Positions 1 through 7,777 are shown, counted from the stretch's first letter. The stretch: DNA of 7,873 bases from Oceanospirillales bacterium (GCA_003232965.1 QIKG01000248.1:1-7873); one strand, 5' to 3'. The notes: generated by a model from the letters alone, not told the origin. Numbers and translations are program-made.

Positions 1-852
1 CTACGCCGAATCCATAGACGCTGGCCGTATATTCTTGCCAGCTTGGCGCTGATCCTGCTGGCAATCTCCCGACTCTATCTGGGCCAAGATCAACTCAGCA
101 CCCTGACACTTGGCTTTCTGCTGGGGGGCAGCTGGACTGTCATCGTTGGCTTTGCCTACCGGCAACGCATACGCCGGGTCTATAAGCCGATATACGCCAG
201 CTTGGTATTTTTTAGTGGCCTGATTATCGCAGTTACATACGCGGCCAATCAGCAACTGCCGTCGGAAACCATTCTTTATGAGCTCGAATATAAAGCGCAG
301 GTCTCCAATACAGCGCTATGGTGGCAACAAGACTGGCAAAAGCTCGATGGCCAGCGCGCCAGAGTGGGTTCACATGCCGCTCGCGATTTTAATCTTCAGT
401 TTGCCGGTAACGCTTTGGAGCTACGCGAGCAATTGCTGCGGTCGGGCTGGCAGGACAGTACCAGTCCGGGCTGGCTGTGGCCCTTAAAAACTCTGAACCC
501 GCAAGCTGATGTAGAGTCTTTACCCATTCCGGGGCGAGATTATTTAGGCCACAAAGAAACGCTGAGACTATTACTCCACGATGAAAACAGTAGCAACGGC
601 GAGCAGCGGGTTATCGCACTGAGATTATGGCCTTCCGGTATGACTCTAAACGGTGGCCAACAAAGCGTTTATTTGGGCCAGATTATCGCTGAGAACCTGC
701 ATCCGGCTTTGGGTTTGTTTCACTATTGGCGGGCGCAAGCATTAAGCCGGGAAGAACTTGAGGAAATACATCGGGGTCTTGAGCACACCGGGCTAGAATT
801 ACAAAATAACGGCGCTGTTACCCTACTACGCCAAAAACCAACACAGAATTAA
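1..852 (+). CDS. PAP2-like / LssY C-terminal domain membrane protein (5'-truncated by window edge)
   Basis: The frame is open from the first base, so the gene begins upstream and 283 codons are visible. An internal TTG at 43 is a poor start because it falls inside a membrane helix. The visible part has three hydrophobic segments (about residues 9-28, 33-54 and 64-83, counted from the first codon), then a soluble region of about 200 residues. That region contains a W-W-x-x-x-W segment, an 'N-L-Q-F-A-G' segment and an 'A-L-R-L-W-P-S' segment, as I remember them from the LssY C-terminal domain. In that family this domain usually follows a PAP2 lipid-phosphatase domain, often with a DedA domain before it. 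The start of the visible part, S-R-L-Y-L-G-Q-D-Q-L-S-T (67-102), aligns with PAP2 motif 3 (SR-x5-H-x3-D), but His is Asp and Asp is Thr. It is therefore probably an inner-membrane protein whose phosphatase site is damaged. The family call is from memory of the sequence pattern; the DedA part cannot be seen. Confidence 0.78.
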   Translation, partial: LRRIHRRWPYILASLALILLAISRLYLGQDQLSTLTLGFLLGGSWTVIVGFAYRQRIRRVYKPIYASLVFFSGLIIAVTYAANQQLPSETILYELEYKAQVSNTALWWQQDWQKLDGQRARVGSHAARDFNLQFAGNALELREQLLRSGWQDSTSPGWLWPLKTLNPQADVESLPIPGRDYLGHKETLRLLLHDENSSNGEQRVIALRLWPSGMTLNGGQQSVYLGQIIAENLHPALGLFHYWRAQALSREELEEIHRGLEHTGLELQNNGAVTLLRQKPTQN

Positions 853-999
853 TAGTTAGAGCAACATCCTTGTTACTGGTGGATAAGGGTAAGGGTGGGG
901 GTGACTAATGGCGGTTTCCCTTGAGGCTTGTTATCGTGTATAAATAGCACTGATAGTAAAAAAGATGGTAAAAATAATGGCTAAAAAGAGGGACACAGC
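853..999. other. Intergenic region with G-rich tract
   Basis: This is 147 bases between the LssY-domain gene and the ABC operon. It contains a G-rich stretch at 878-901 (GG, GG, GGG, GGG, GGGGG separated by short A/T linkers), then A/T-rich DNA leading to the ABC start. I see no convincing intrinsic terminator for the upstream gene. The tract has only three runs of three or more G, so it does not meet the strict four-run G-quadruplex rule, although a two-layer form is conceivable. Confidence 0.5.
915..944 (+). promoter_or_regulatory. Weak candidate promoter for the ABC operon
   Basis: TATAAA at 939-944 matches the -10 consensus at five of six positions and lies 55 bases before the ATG at 1000. 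The matching -35 is poor: TTTCCC at 915-920 (18-base spacing) matches at three of six. A better-looking TTGAGG at 921-926 is too close to this -10. This is the most likely promoter position for the operon, but the hexamer evidence alone is weak. Confidence 0.25.
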
Positions 1000-1863
1000 A
1001 TGCCTGATATCTTAATTCTTGATCAAATCAGCAAACAGTTTGATCAAAGGAAAGTGATTAACCAACTTTCCTTCAGCGTCAAAGAGGGTGAAATTTTCGG
1101 ACTTCTGGGCCCCAACGGTGCCGGCAAAACCACCCTGGTTAACATAATGACAGGCTTGCTGAACGCCGAGCATGGTAGGGTTACCTTGTTTGAAAAACAC
1201 GCCCCCGGCGATAATTTTGCCCGCGCCAACATTGGATTGGCCAGCCAATCCCTGGCGCTTTACGAAGACCTTACCGCCGAAGAGAATTTACGATTTTTCG
1301 GGAAAATGCATGCCTTAGAGAAAAACGCCTTAAAAACGGCGGTCAGTCAAACTCTAGCAGTAGTGGGGCTGGAAGACCGAGCAAACCAGCGGGTTAAGGA
1401 GTTTTCCGGCGGTATGAAACGCCGTCTCAATCTGGCAGTTGCTATTCTCCACAAACCGAAATTATTAATCCTCGATGAACCAACAGTGGGTGTCGATCCG
1501 CAATCGCGTAATGCCATTATGGAAAGCATCCAAACGCTATCAGACCAAGGTCACAGCATAATTTATACCACCCATTATATGGAAGAAGTCGAGAAGCTCT
1601 GTGATCGGGTGGCCATTATCGACAAGGGTCAGCTGGTTGCTCTCGATAGTGTCAACGGCCTGTTACAGACGCACGGCAAAAGTCATCGGATTCGTTATAG
1701 TCAGGACAATAAAGTCATTACTGTTGATAGCGATAACCCATTACAAAAGATCCGCGAATTACTCAATAGCGAACAACAAGCTAGGATTAGTAATCTCTCG
1801 GTACAATCACCTACCCTGGAACAGGTGTTTTTAAACCTAACCGGGCGTGAACTGAGGGACTAA
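1000..1863 (+). CDS. ABC transporter ATP-binding protein (ABC-2 / DrrA-like exporter type)
   Basis: A 287-residue ATPase that drives the membrane partner encoded just downstream. All nucleotide-binding elements are intact: Walker A G-P-N-G-A-G-K-T (37-44), Q-loop Gln83, signature F-S-G-G-M-K (135-140), Walker B L-L-I-L-D-E (155-160) with catalytic Glu160, D-loop G-V-D (164-166) and switch His192. The last about 70 residues form a C-terminal extension ending in S-P-T-L-E-Q-V-F-L-N-L-T-G. This ending is typical of DrrA/CcmA-type subunits of ABC-2 exporters, which move drugs, lipids, peptides or polysaccharides outward. The ATG at 1000 is chosen because GAGGG at 988-992 lies 7 bases upstream and the protein starts with the usual beta strand (I-L-I-L-D-Q-I). 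The substrate cannot be read from this subunit. Confidence 0.96.
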   Translation: MPDILILDQISKQFDQRKVINQLSFSVKEGEIFGLLGPNGAGKTTLVNIMTGLLNAEHGRVTLFEKHAPGDNFARANIGLASQSLALYEDLTAEENLRFFGKMHALEKNALKTAVSQTLAVVGLEDRANQRVKEFSGGMKRRLNLAVAILHKPKLLILDEPTVGVDPQSRNAIMESIQTLSDQGHSIIYTTHYMEEVEKLCDRVAIIDKGQLVALDSVNGLLQTHGKSHRIRYSQDNKVITVDSDNPLQKIRELLNSEQQARISNLSVQSPTLEQVFLNLTGRELRD

Positions 1864-1865
1864 TA

Positions 1866-3209
1866 GTGACAAACAAATTACTCGCGGTAACACAAAAAGA
1901 CCTAAAGCTACTCTACCGAGATAAAGGCGGCTTCTTTTTTACTTTTATTTTTCCTATTATTATGGCCGTCTTTTTCGGTTCAATGATGTCCGGCAGCGGT
2001 GGCATAAAGGGTATTTCATTGCAGGTGGTGGATGCAGACCAAAGCGTTATATCAAAAGCCTTTGTCGACAAACTGGATGCGGCAGCAGAACTCAAAGTAG
2101 TACTGAGCGATGAGGCAACTGCAAGAGAAACGGTTAGAAAAGGCAAGGCAGCAGCTTATTTAATTCTGCCAAAAGGATTCGGCGAGGCCAAGGGCAATTT
2201 GTTTTCCGGGAAAACCGCTACCGTACAACTCGGGGTTGACCCAAAGCGCAGTGCTATCAAGGGATTACTTCAGGGTGTTTTAATGAGTTATGCCGCCGAG
2301 GATATGCAATCGGCATTTACCGACACCAGTAAAATGAGCACTCAAATCGATAAGTCCCTTGCAGAAGTCCGACAAGCCCGTGATAGCGGCGAGCTTGGGG
2401 ATAATGATAAGACCGACCGCCTACTTGATTTTCTCGATAATCTCCAGGAAATGGTGGCCACTGATAGTTTTAATAATACTAGCAATAGCAATGAAAACAG
2501 CGCTGGAAATACAGCTGATGAGAATACATCTGAAGAAAATGAGTTCAATGGATTTCAACCACTGATTATAGAAACCCAGGCCATCACCGTGAATCGCGAC
2601 GGCCCACCAAGCGGTTACGATGTTTCTTTCCCTCAGGGCATACTCTGGGGAATATTAGGCTGCTTATCCGCCTTTAGCCTGTCGCTGGTGAGCGAGCGCA
2701 ATCAGGGCACTCTTTCGCGCCTGCTGGTTTCATCCGCCAACCGTAGCACTATCCTTGCCGGTAAAGCACTGGCTTGTTTTTTGACGATAATATTCATCGC
2801 CGTTAGTTTGTTGCTGTTAGGTAAGTTAGTCTTCGGGATTCAAATTAGACAGCCAGATTTGATGGTTGTTTCGCTGGTGGCTATCGGCTTTTGTTTCAGC
2901 GGCCTGATGATATTATTTTCGGTTATCAGCAAATCCGAAAAAGCAGCTTCCGGTATCACCTGGGCGGCGATGATGCTGATGGCGATGGCGGGCGGCGGTA
3001 TGATCCCGTTGGCATTTATGCCTGCCTGGATGACACCAGTGAGCCAATTCAGCCCGGTTAAATGGTCAATACTTGCCTTGGAAGGCCCAATGTGGCGACA
3101 GTTCAGCCTGATTGAAATGCTGCCGGTTGTAGGCGTTCTTTTTGGTATTGGTCTGGTCAGTTTTTTACTCGGTGTACGCCTGTTCAAATGGCAAAGTAGC
3201 AGCACTTGA
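1866..3209 (+). CDS. ABC-2 type transporter permease
   Basis: A 447-residue inner-membrane permease with the ABC-2 plan. There is a cytoplasmic N-terminus, one helix (about 22-42), a large extracytoplasmic loop (about 43-255), then five helices (about 256-275, 300-324, 331-353, 360-385 and 416-438). The coupling segment S-E-R-N-Q-G-T-L-S-R-L-L (276-287) carries the E-x-x-x-G-T pattern seen in ABC-2 exporters. The GTG start at 1866 follows the ATPase stop by two bases and has GAGGGA at 1854-1859, inside the end of the ATPase gene. This implies translational coupling and a shared transcript. The loop contains an odd stretch rich in Asn, Ser and Glu (about 203-229), probably a flexible linker. 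Function is export together with the ATPase; the substrate is unknown. A homodimer of this permease with two ATPase copies would be the usual complex. Confidence 0.95.
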   Translation: MTNKLLAVTQKDLKLLYRDKGGFFFTFIFPIIMAVFFGSMMSGSGGIKGISLQVVDADQSVISKAFVDKLDAAAELKVVLSDEATARETVRKGKAAAYLILPKGFGEAKGNLFSGKTATVQLGVDPKRSAIKGLLQGVLMSYAAEDMQSAFTDTSKMSTQIDKSLAEVRQARDSGELGDNDKTDRLLDFLDNLQEMVATDSFNNTSNSNENSAGNTADENTSEENEFNGFQPLIIETQAITVNRDGPPSGYDVSFPQGILWGILGCLSAFSLSLVSERNQGTLSRLLVSSANRSTILAGKALACFLTIIFIAVSLLLLGKLVFGIQIRQPDLMVVSLVAIGFCFSGLMILFSVISKSEKAASGITWAAMMLMAMAGGGMIPLAFMPAWMTPVSQFSPVKWSILALEGPMWRQFSLIEMLPVVGVLFGIGLVSFLLGVRLFKWQSSST

Positions 3210-3237
3210 TTGACAGTAACTTTCAGTAAAGTACAGC
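3210..3237 (+). promoter_or_regulatory. Candidate promoter with internal palindrome upstream of the M16 gene
   Basis: A perfect -35 hexamer TTGACA lies at 3210-3215, directly behind the permease stop. With 16-base spacing the -10 would be TACAGC (3232-3237), matching only three of six positions. Between them is a hyphenated palindrome ACTTT-CAGT-AAAGT (3219-3232), and CAGTAA occurs twice 10 bases apart (3214-3219 and 3224-3229). This could give the peptidase gene its own, possibly controlled, promoter inside the operon. The weak -10 keeps confidence low. Confidence 0.3.
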
Positions 3238-3265
3238 TGATGAATTGAATACAGGAAAATCCATA

Positions 3266-6124
3266 ATGACAAAATCCCTCAAAACCTCTCTACTGCTGAT
3301 GCTTTCACTTGTTGTTTTTGGCTGTAGTAGCCCGGTCATCAACAACAGTCAGGCTGTGATAGATAGCGAGCCAACAAGTGGTAATGAATTAGACATTCAA
3401 TACACCCAATATGAATTGGAAAACGGTTTGACCGTTATTTTGCATCAGGATGCATCCGACCCAATCGTTGCCATGGCGACCATTGTGCATGTAGGTTCCA
3501 ACCGGGAAAAACCCGGAAAAACCGGCTTCGCCCACTTCTTTGAACATATGTCATTTAATGATTCAGAAAATGTACCTAAAGGCGCCAATCGTAAAATGAT
3601 CCCGGAACTGGGCGGCACTCGTAATGGCGGCACCTGGAGCGATGGGACTATTTATTATGAAGTTGTGCCCAAAGATGCTTTCGATAAATTGCTGTGGATC
3701 GATTCCGACCGACTGGGTTTTATGATTAACACGGTGGATCAAGGAACCCTTGAGCGCGAAAAGCAAGTGGTTAAAAACGAAAAACGCCAACGGGTCGATA
3801 ACCGTGCTTATGGGCATACATCCCATGTTATTAAAAAAGCACTCTACCCCCAAGGACACCCCTATAACTGGACGGTAATTGGTGATCTCGCAGACCTCCA
3901 AGCGGCCAGCCTGGATGATGTACGCGAGTTTTATTCCGAATTTTATGTGCCATCCAATGTCACCCTGGTTATCGCTGGCGATATTAATATTGCTGATACC
4001 CGTAAAAAAGTCGAGTATTGGTTTGGTGAAATTGCTAGTGGCAATAGCATCGACAGCATGCAACCGCAGGCCGTTAGCCTGAGCCAAGATATTAAGCTAT
4101 TCCATCTGGATAATTTTGCCAAACTGCCCGAGCTGCGCCTAACTTTTCCTACGATTGAGCAATATCATCCTGATTCCTATGCCTTAAATGCATTAGCAGA
4201 AATCCTTACTGATGGAAAAAATGCCGCCCTATATAAAGTGCTGGTTGAAGAAAAGAAATTAGCACCTGCCACCAGCGCTTGGAATAGATCCGAAGAAATT
4301 GCCGGCACATTCACTATCCGGGTAAGGGCAAATGCCGGGGTTCATCTTGATAGCGTTAAAGCAGCGATTGATGTCGCCCTGCTGAAGTTCGAAAAGCACG
4401 GGTTTAGTGATAACCAGCTGACCAAAATTAAAGCCGAAATGGAAACTCGCTTTTATTACAGCATCGAAAGCGTTCTCGATAAGGCTCTGCAAATGGGTAT
4501 TTATAACGAATACGCCGGCTCTGCAGATTTCATTAAACAAGACATCAAAAACATTACAGCTGTGACCCGCGAAGATATTCAGCAGGTATATCGGCAATAT
4601 ATTAAAGGTAAGCCTGCCATTATCACCAGCTTTGTACCCAAAGATGCACAGCAACTCGTATTGAGCGGGTCTAGCAAAGCCAATGTGGTTGAAGAGCAAA
4701 TCAAACAGGATGCGGAAGTTGAATTTGTTGAAAACGATGCCATCGAATATACCAAAACTGTTACTAAAAATGACCGCAGTGAACCACCCTTGTCAGACTT
4801 GCCTGGTTTACGCGCGCCGGCAGTATGGACAAACACTAGCGCTAACGGCATGCGAATTTTCGGCATTGAGCAAAACGAATTGCCGCTAGTAAATTTCAGT
4901 TTGCGTATCGACGGCGGACAAGCACTGGATGACAAAACCAAACTTGGCACTGCGGCTTTACTTGCCCAGTTAATGAATGAAGGCACTGCGGAAAAAACCC
5001 CGCTGGAACTGGAAGAAGCCATCGGTCTTCTAGGTGCGAGCCTGCGAATCAGCGCAAATAAAGAGTGGATTAGTATTTCGGGGCAATCTTTAGCCAAGAA
5101 TTTTGTGCCTACTATGCAGCTGCTGAAAGAAATGCTACTGAGCCCACGATTTGATACCAAGGAATTTGAGCGTTTAAAAACCACCCGCCTGACCGCCATC
5201 AAACAGGCCGAAGGCAATCCGAACCAGATTGCCGGCAATGTATATCGGCAGCTAATCTATGCTAATGGGCACGCCTCCGGCAAACCAACTGGTGGTAGCA
5301 GCGAAAGCGTCGCGGCTATCCAGCTGAGTGATCTCAAGGATTTTTATAAATCAAATCTCTCACCCGCAAATGCCAGCTTTCATATTGTAGGTGCAGTTTC
5401 CCAAGCGCAAGCAGAACAAACACTGGCTATCTTCGATGGCTGGAGCGGTGCGAAAATCCCCATGCCTCGGCAAGCAAAAACTGAATCCGTCAAAAGTCCC
5501 GCACTATATTTCATAGACTTTCCCGGTGCCAAGCAATCAGTAGTTTATGTAGGAAAAACGGTGGTCAATGGTTTCGACCCAAATTTTTATTCCATTCAGT
5601 TCGCCAATAACCGTCTTGGTGGTGGTATGAGCGCGCGCTTAGCGCAAACCTTGCGCATACAGAAGGGTTATACCTATGGTGCCTATTCCTTTATTCAACC
5701 CAGCAATTATGAGTCCTTGTTTACGGCCGCATCCCAGGTGCGCACCAATGTTACTTTAGAGTCCTTGCAAATTTTCAAAGACCTGATCGGAAACTATGCT
5801 GCTACCTATACCGATGAAGACCTTAGCGTATCTAAAAACATGACCATTAAAGGTAATTCACGCCGCTTTGAAACCCTCGACCAGTTACTCGGAATGCTTC
5901 AGAGCATGAGCTTGTATAAACTGCCAGAGAACTATGTTGAAGTTCAACAAGACTTCGTGCTTGGTGTGAACCTTGAGCAAGTACAGCAAACCATTCAACA
6001 GCACCTGCAAGAACAAGAAATGATTTACTTGGTGGTTGGCGATGCCGACACGCAGTTATCCCGAATGAAAGACCTTGGTTACGGAGACCCAATTATTCTG
6101 GATATTCAAGGCAAACGCTTATAA
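3266..6124 (+). CDS. M16 family zinc metallopeptidase, outer-membrane-type lipoprotein
   Basis: A 952-residue peptidase with two M16 halves in one chain, as in pitrilysin. I chose ATG 3266 over an in-frame TTG at 3245 because AGGA lies at 3253-3256 and the protein then opens with a clean signal peptide. That peptide is M-T-K-S-L-K, a hydrophobic core, then lipobox V-F-G-C with Cys20 as the lipidated residue. Ser at +2 lacks the inner-membrane retention Asp, so outer-membrane anchoring facing the periplasm is expected. The first half carries the inverted zinc motif H90-F-F-E93-H94 and, downstream, Glu165 and Glu172. These have the 7-residue spacing of the paired glutamates known in mitochondrial processing peptidase, so Glu172 is the likely third zinc ligand. 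The second half (about 520-952) lacks the zinc motif but has the conserved substrate-side segment R797 ... G801-Y-T-Y-G. A charged linker (about 470-510) joins the halves. It probably degrades peptides of limited size. It follows the ABC exporter by 56 bases on the same strand. Confidence 0.95.
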   Translation: MTKSLKTSLLLMLSLVVFGCSSPVINNSQAVIDSEPTSGNELDIQYTQYELENGLTVILHQDASDPIVAMATIVHVGSNREKPGKTGFAHFFEHMSFNDSENVPKGANRKMIPELGGTRNGGTWSDGTIYYEVVPKDAFDKLLWIDSDRLGFMINTVDQGTLEREKQVVKNEKRQRVDNRAYGHTSHVIKKALYPQGHPYNWTVIGDLADLQAASLDDVREFYSEFYVPSNVTLVIAGDINIADTRKKVEYWFGEIASGNSIDSMQPQAVSLSQDIKLFHLDNFAKLPELRLTFPTIEQYHPDSYALNALAEILTDGKNAALYKVLVEEKKLAPATSAWNRSEEIAGTFTIRVRANAGVHLDSVKAAIDVALLKFEKHGFSDNQLTKIKAEMETRFYYSIESVLDKALQMGIYNEYAGSADFIKQDIKNITAVTREDIQQVYRQYIKGKPAIITSFVPKDAQQLVLSGSSKANVVEEQIKQDAEVEFVENDAIEYTKTVTKNDRSEPPLSDLPGLRAPAVWTNTSANGMRIFGIEQNELPLVNFSLRIDGGQALDDKTKLGTAALLAQLMNEGTAEKTPLELEEAIGLLGASLRISANKEWISISGQSLAKNFVPTMQLLKEMLLSPRFDTKEFERLKTTRLTAIKQAEGNPNQIAGNVYRQLIYANGHASGKPTGGSSESVAAIQLSDLKDFYKSNLSPANASFHIVGAVSQAQAEQTLAIFDGWSGAKIPMPRQAKTESVKSPALYFIDFPGAKQSVVYVGKTVVNGFDPNFYSIQFANNRLGGGMSARLAQTLRIQKGYTYGAYSFIQPSNYESLFTAASQVRTNVTLESLQIFKDLIGNYAATYTDEDLSVSKNMTIKGNSRRFETLDQLLGMLQSMSLYKLPENYVEVQQDFVLGVNLEQVQQTIQQHLQEQEMIYLVVGDADTQLSRMKDLGYGDPIILDIQGKRL

Positions 6125-6146
6125 GCATAATACCCCACCCTCACCA

Positions 6147-6165
6147 TGCCGGGCTTGACCCGGTA
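6147..6165 (+). terminator. REP-like hairpin, possible terminator after the M16 gene
   Basis: TGCCGGG (6147-6153) and CCCGGTA (6159-6165) pair over seven bases with one G-T wobble and a CTTGA loop. The hairpin starts 22 bases after the M16 stop. It is followed by TCTTTC, which is only moderately T-rich, so termination may be weak or Rho-assisted. The sequence also resembles the dispersed palindromes of the form CCGGGCTTGACCCGG found between genes in many proteobacteria, so it may be a repeat element rather than a dedicated terminator. On the - strand it is not followed by T residues. Confidence 0.45.
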
Positions 6166-6232
6166 TCTTTCTACTCCAAACTTTACTCAATGCTGCTTTA
6201 GCTGCCGTGAGATTTTCAATTAATAAGCAGCC

Positions 6233-7777
6233 TTACTCTTCAATTCCTGAGTCAATCAACCCCGCCAAAAAATTAGTAAAAGGAATAATATTCTGATTTA
6301 CACTGGCTTCTTCCAGTGCGGTCATATATTTAATTCGTTGTTCAACCGAAACAACCATCCATGAGTAACCGCCACTCGCCAGCATGACATTCATTAAAAA
6401 CCGACCCATACGACCATTGCCATCCATGTATGGATGAATGTAAACAAAAAAGTAATGTCCTAGTACCACTCTGACAGCGGGTTCTTCTTCGTTTTGTAGA
6501 AGATCAAAAAAAGCAGGGATTAGCTCCCTCACGACTTGATAATTTGGGGCTACATGCATTGATCTGCGAATATAGACTGGATGATTGCGATAACCTGCTA
6601 AGTCCGTTGCCTCGATAATGCCTGCTGCAACACTTGGCGCAAATAACTCTCTGTACCATTTTTCATGATCAGCTTCTGCTACAGTGCCAGCGATAGTTCC
6701 ATCCGTTTTTTTACCGAGAACTTTTCCAATACTTTCTTTTACTGCTTGAAATGCTAGCCAGTACCCGCGTGCTGCTAACGCATTTCTTTGATTGCGATCA
6801 TTCCCATCATCGGAATCAGAATTCCAATTGCCACTACGCACGCGTTGAATTAATTCTGTCGTTACCTGATAGCCCTCAATCGATAATGAGTGGTATGCAT
6901 CGCTTATATAAATATCATCAACTTGTTTGAGATAAGTTTGCGTATCAATTATTGTGCAAGGAGTAGGTGGAAAATGTTTCAGAACAGGTTCGCGCATAGC
7001 TGCCCAGCTCATGCGTAAACGATTAACATAAGGGGATACTTCACGCGCCGAAAATATTATTGGTGGTTTGTCTTCAAAAGGGTCGTTTTCATTTACCGTA
7101 TATCCGGCAGATTTCATCGTAGCAATAATGTTTTCGGCAATATTGTCACGGCCAATATTACGAAAAGCACCCGCTAGTCGGCCAGCAACTTTACTATGAC
7201 CGCCACTTAGTAATCTATGTAATATGTCAGAAGCACTGGATACCAGTGCTAATGCCGCGCGCATTTCAATAGGGTGCGCAGAAAAATGCCCGGGTGCGCA
7301 TCTAACGAGAGCGGCGGGAAGGCTCATGACTTGTATGCTATCTATTAATTCAAGGTCATGTTGATCGGGTAGCTCCAAACGAAGATCAAAAATTGATGTT
7401 TCGTGGAGTAGGCATATTGGCTTGTTTCCGCCTTTGGGTGAGCGTACAAGTAGTTGCTTTGGTACGCTCCAATTTCCGCTGTGAATACTGAGAGATTGCT
7501 CAGGACTAAGGCACCATTTATCTTCAAAACGGGAATTTAAGTAATCAGAACAAAACCCCCAGAATGAAGCGTACCATGCGGTACTTTCATCTGCTGGTTC
7601 GTCAGGTCGAGATGAGATATACCACCCTTTCATCACCTCCTTGATGAACCCGTTTTTAAGCAAGCGTTCGCGGTGAGTACGAGTCATATTTCTTGTAGGA
7701 ATAGCAACGACACCCTGATCTTGAATTGACTTCAAGACCTCTAAAGATTGTACTAGCTTATCTGATGGCGTGGCCAT
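6233..7777 (-). CDS. Fic family protein with N-terminal AbiEi-like winged-helix region
   Basis: A 514-residue protein. The Fic motif H448-P-Y-M-D-G-N-G-R-M-G-R459 is intact, including the catalytic His448, metal-binding Asp452 and the anion-hole and ATP-binding G-N-G-R-x-x-R. Fic enzymes usually transfer AMP from ATP to a hydroxyl group of a target protein. A target-binding flap is likely at R-R-S-M-H-V-A-P-N (404-412). S297-L-S-I-E301-G matches the inhibitory motif (S/T)xxxE(G/N) placed before the core, making this a class II, self-inhibited Fic protein in which Glu301 would pair with Arg459. Residues about 8-55 look like a winged helix (two helices, then a G-W-Y-I strand), and about 60-230 resemble the AbiEi-type antitoxin/regulator region. 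The whole order is one I recognise in long Fic proteins. ATG 7777 is preceded by AGGTGA (7787-7782 on this strand). No separate antitoxin gene is visible downstream. The gene is convergent with the M16 gene and is probably monocistronic at its 3' side. The target protein is unknown. Confidence 0.94.
   Translation of the reverse strand: MATPSDKLVQSLEVLKSIQDQGVVAIPTRNMTRTHRERLLKNGFIKEVMKGWYISSRPDEPADESTAWYASFWGFCSDYLNSRFEDKWCLSPEQSLSIHSGNWSVPKQLLVRSPKGGNKPICLLHETSIFDLRLELPDQHDLELIDSIQVMSLPAALVRCAPGHFSAHPIEMRAALALVSSASDILHRLLSGGHSKVAGRLAGAFRNIGRDNIAENIIATMKSAGYTVNENDPFEDKPPIIFSAREVSPYVNRLRMSWAAMREPVLKHFPPTPCTIIDTQTYLKQVDDIYISDAYHSLSIEGYQVTTELIQRVRSGNWNSDSDDGNDRNQRNALAARGYWLAFQAVKESIGKVLGKKTDGTIAGTVAEADHEKWYRELFAPSVAAGIIEATDLAGYRNHPVYIRRSMHVAPNYQVVRELIPAFFDLLQNEEEPAVRVVLGHYFFVYIHPYMDGNGRMGRFLMNVMLASGGYSWMVVSVEQRIKYMTALEEASVNQNIIPFTNFLAGLIDSGIEE

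Noticed and set aside
977..1015. Twelve-codon leader peptide (ATG 977) overlapping the ABC ribosome binding site
   Set aside because: It has no good ribosome binding site and no attenuation-type codon run or alternative hairpins; it looks like chance.
3245..3265. Upstream TTG start for the M16 gene
   Set aside because: It would add seven residues before the Lys-rich start of the signal peptide; ATG 3266 has a better ribosome binding site and gives a standard lipoprotein leader.
3563..4087. Open frame on the - strand (174 codons) opposite the M16 catalytic region
   Set aside because: It is antisense to the region encoding the zinc-site glutamates, with no family resemblance; it is a shadow of the real gene.
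4579..5238. Long open frame on the - strand (219 codons) inside the M16 gene
   Set aside because: It lies fully antisense to a well-supported peptidase gene, has no recognisable domain, and is Ser/Leu-rich in the way antisense frames of coding DNA often are.
6192..6231. Inverted repeat GCTGCTT / AAGCAGC just after the Fic stop as a - strand terminator
   Set aside because: The arms pair perfectly over seven bases but the loop is 26 bases and no T-run follows on the - strand, so an intrinsic terminator is not supported.
6233..7777. Horizontal acquisition of the Fic gene judged from base composition
   Set aside because: Hand-counted 60-base lines give similar GC in the Fic gene (25 of 60 at 6841-6900) and in the M16 gene (26 of 60 at 4441-4500), so there is no clear composition break.
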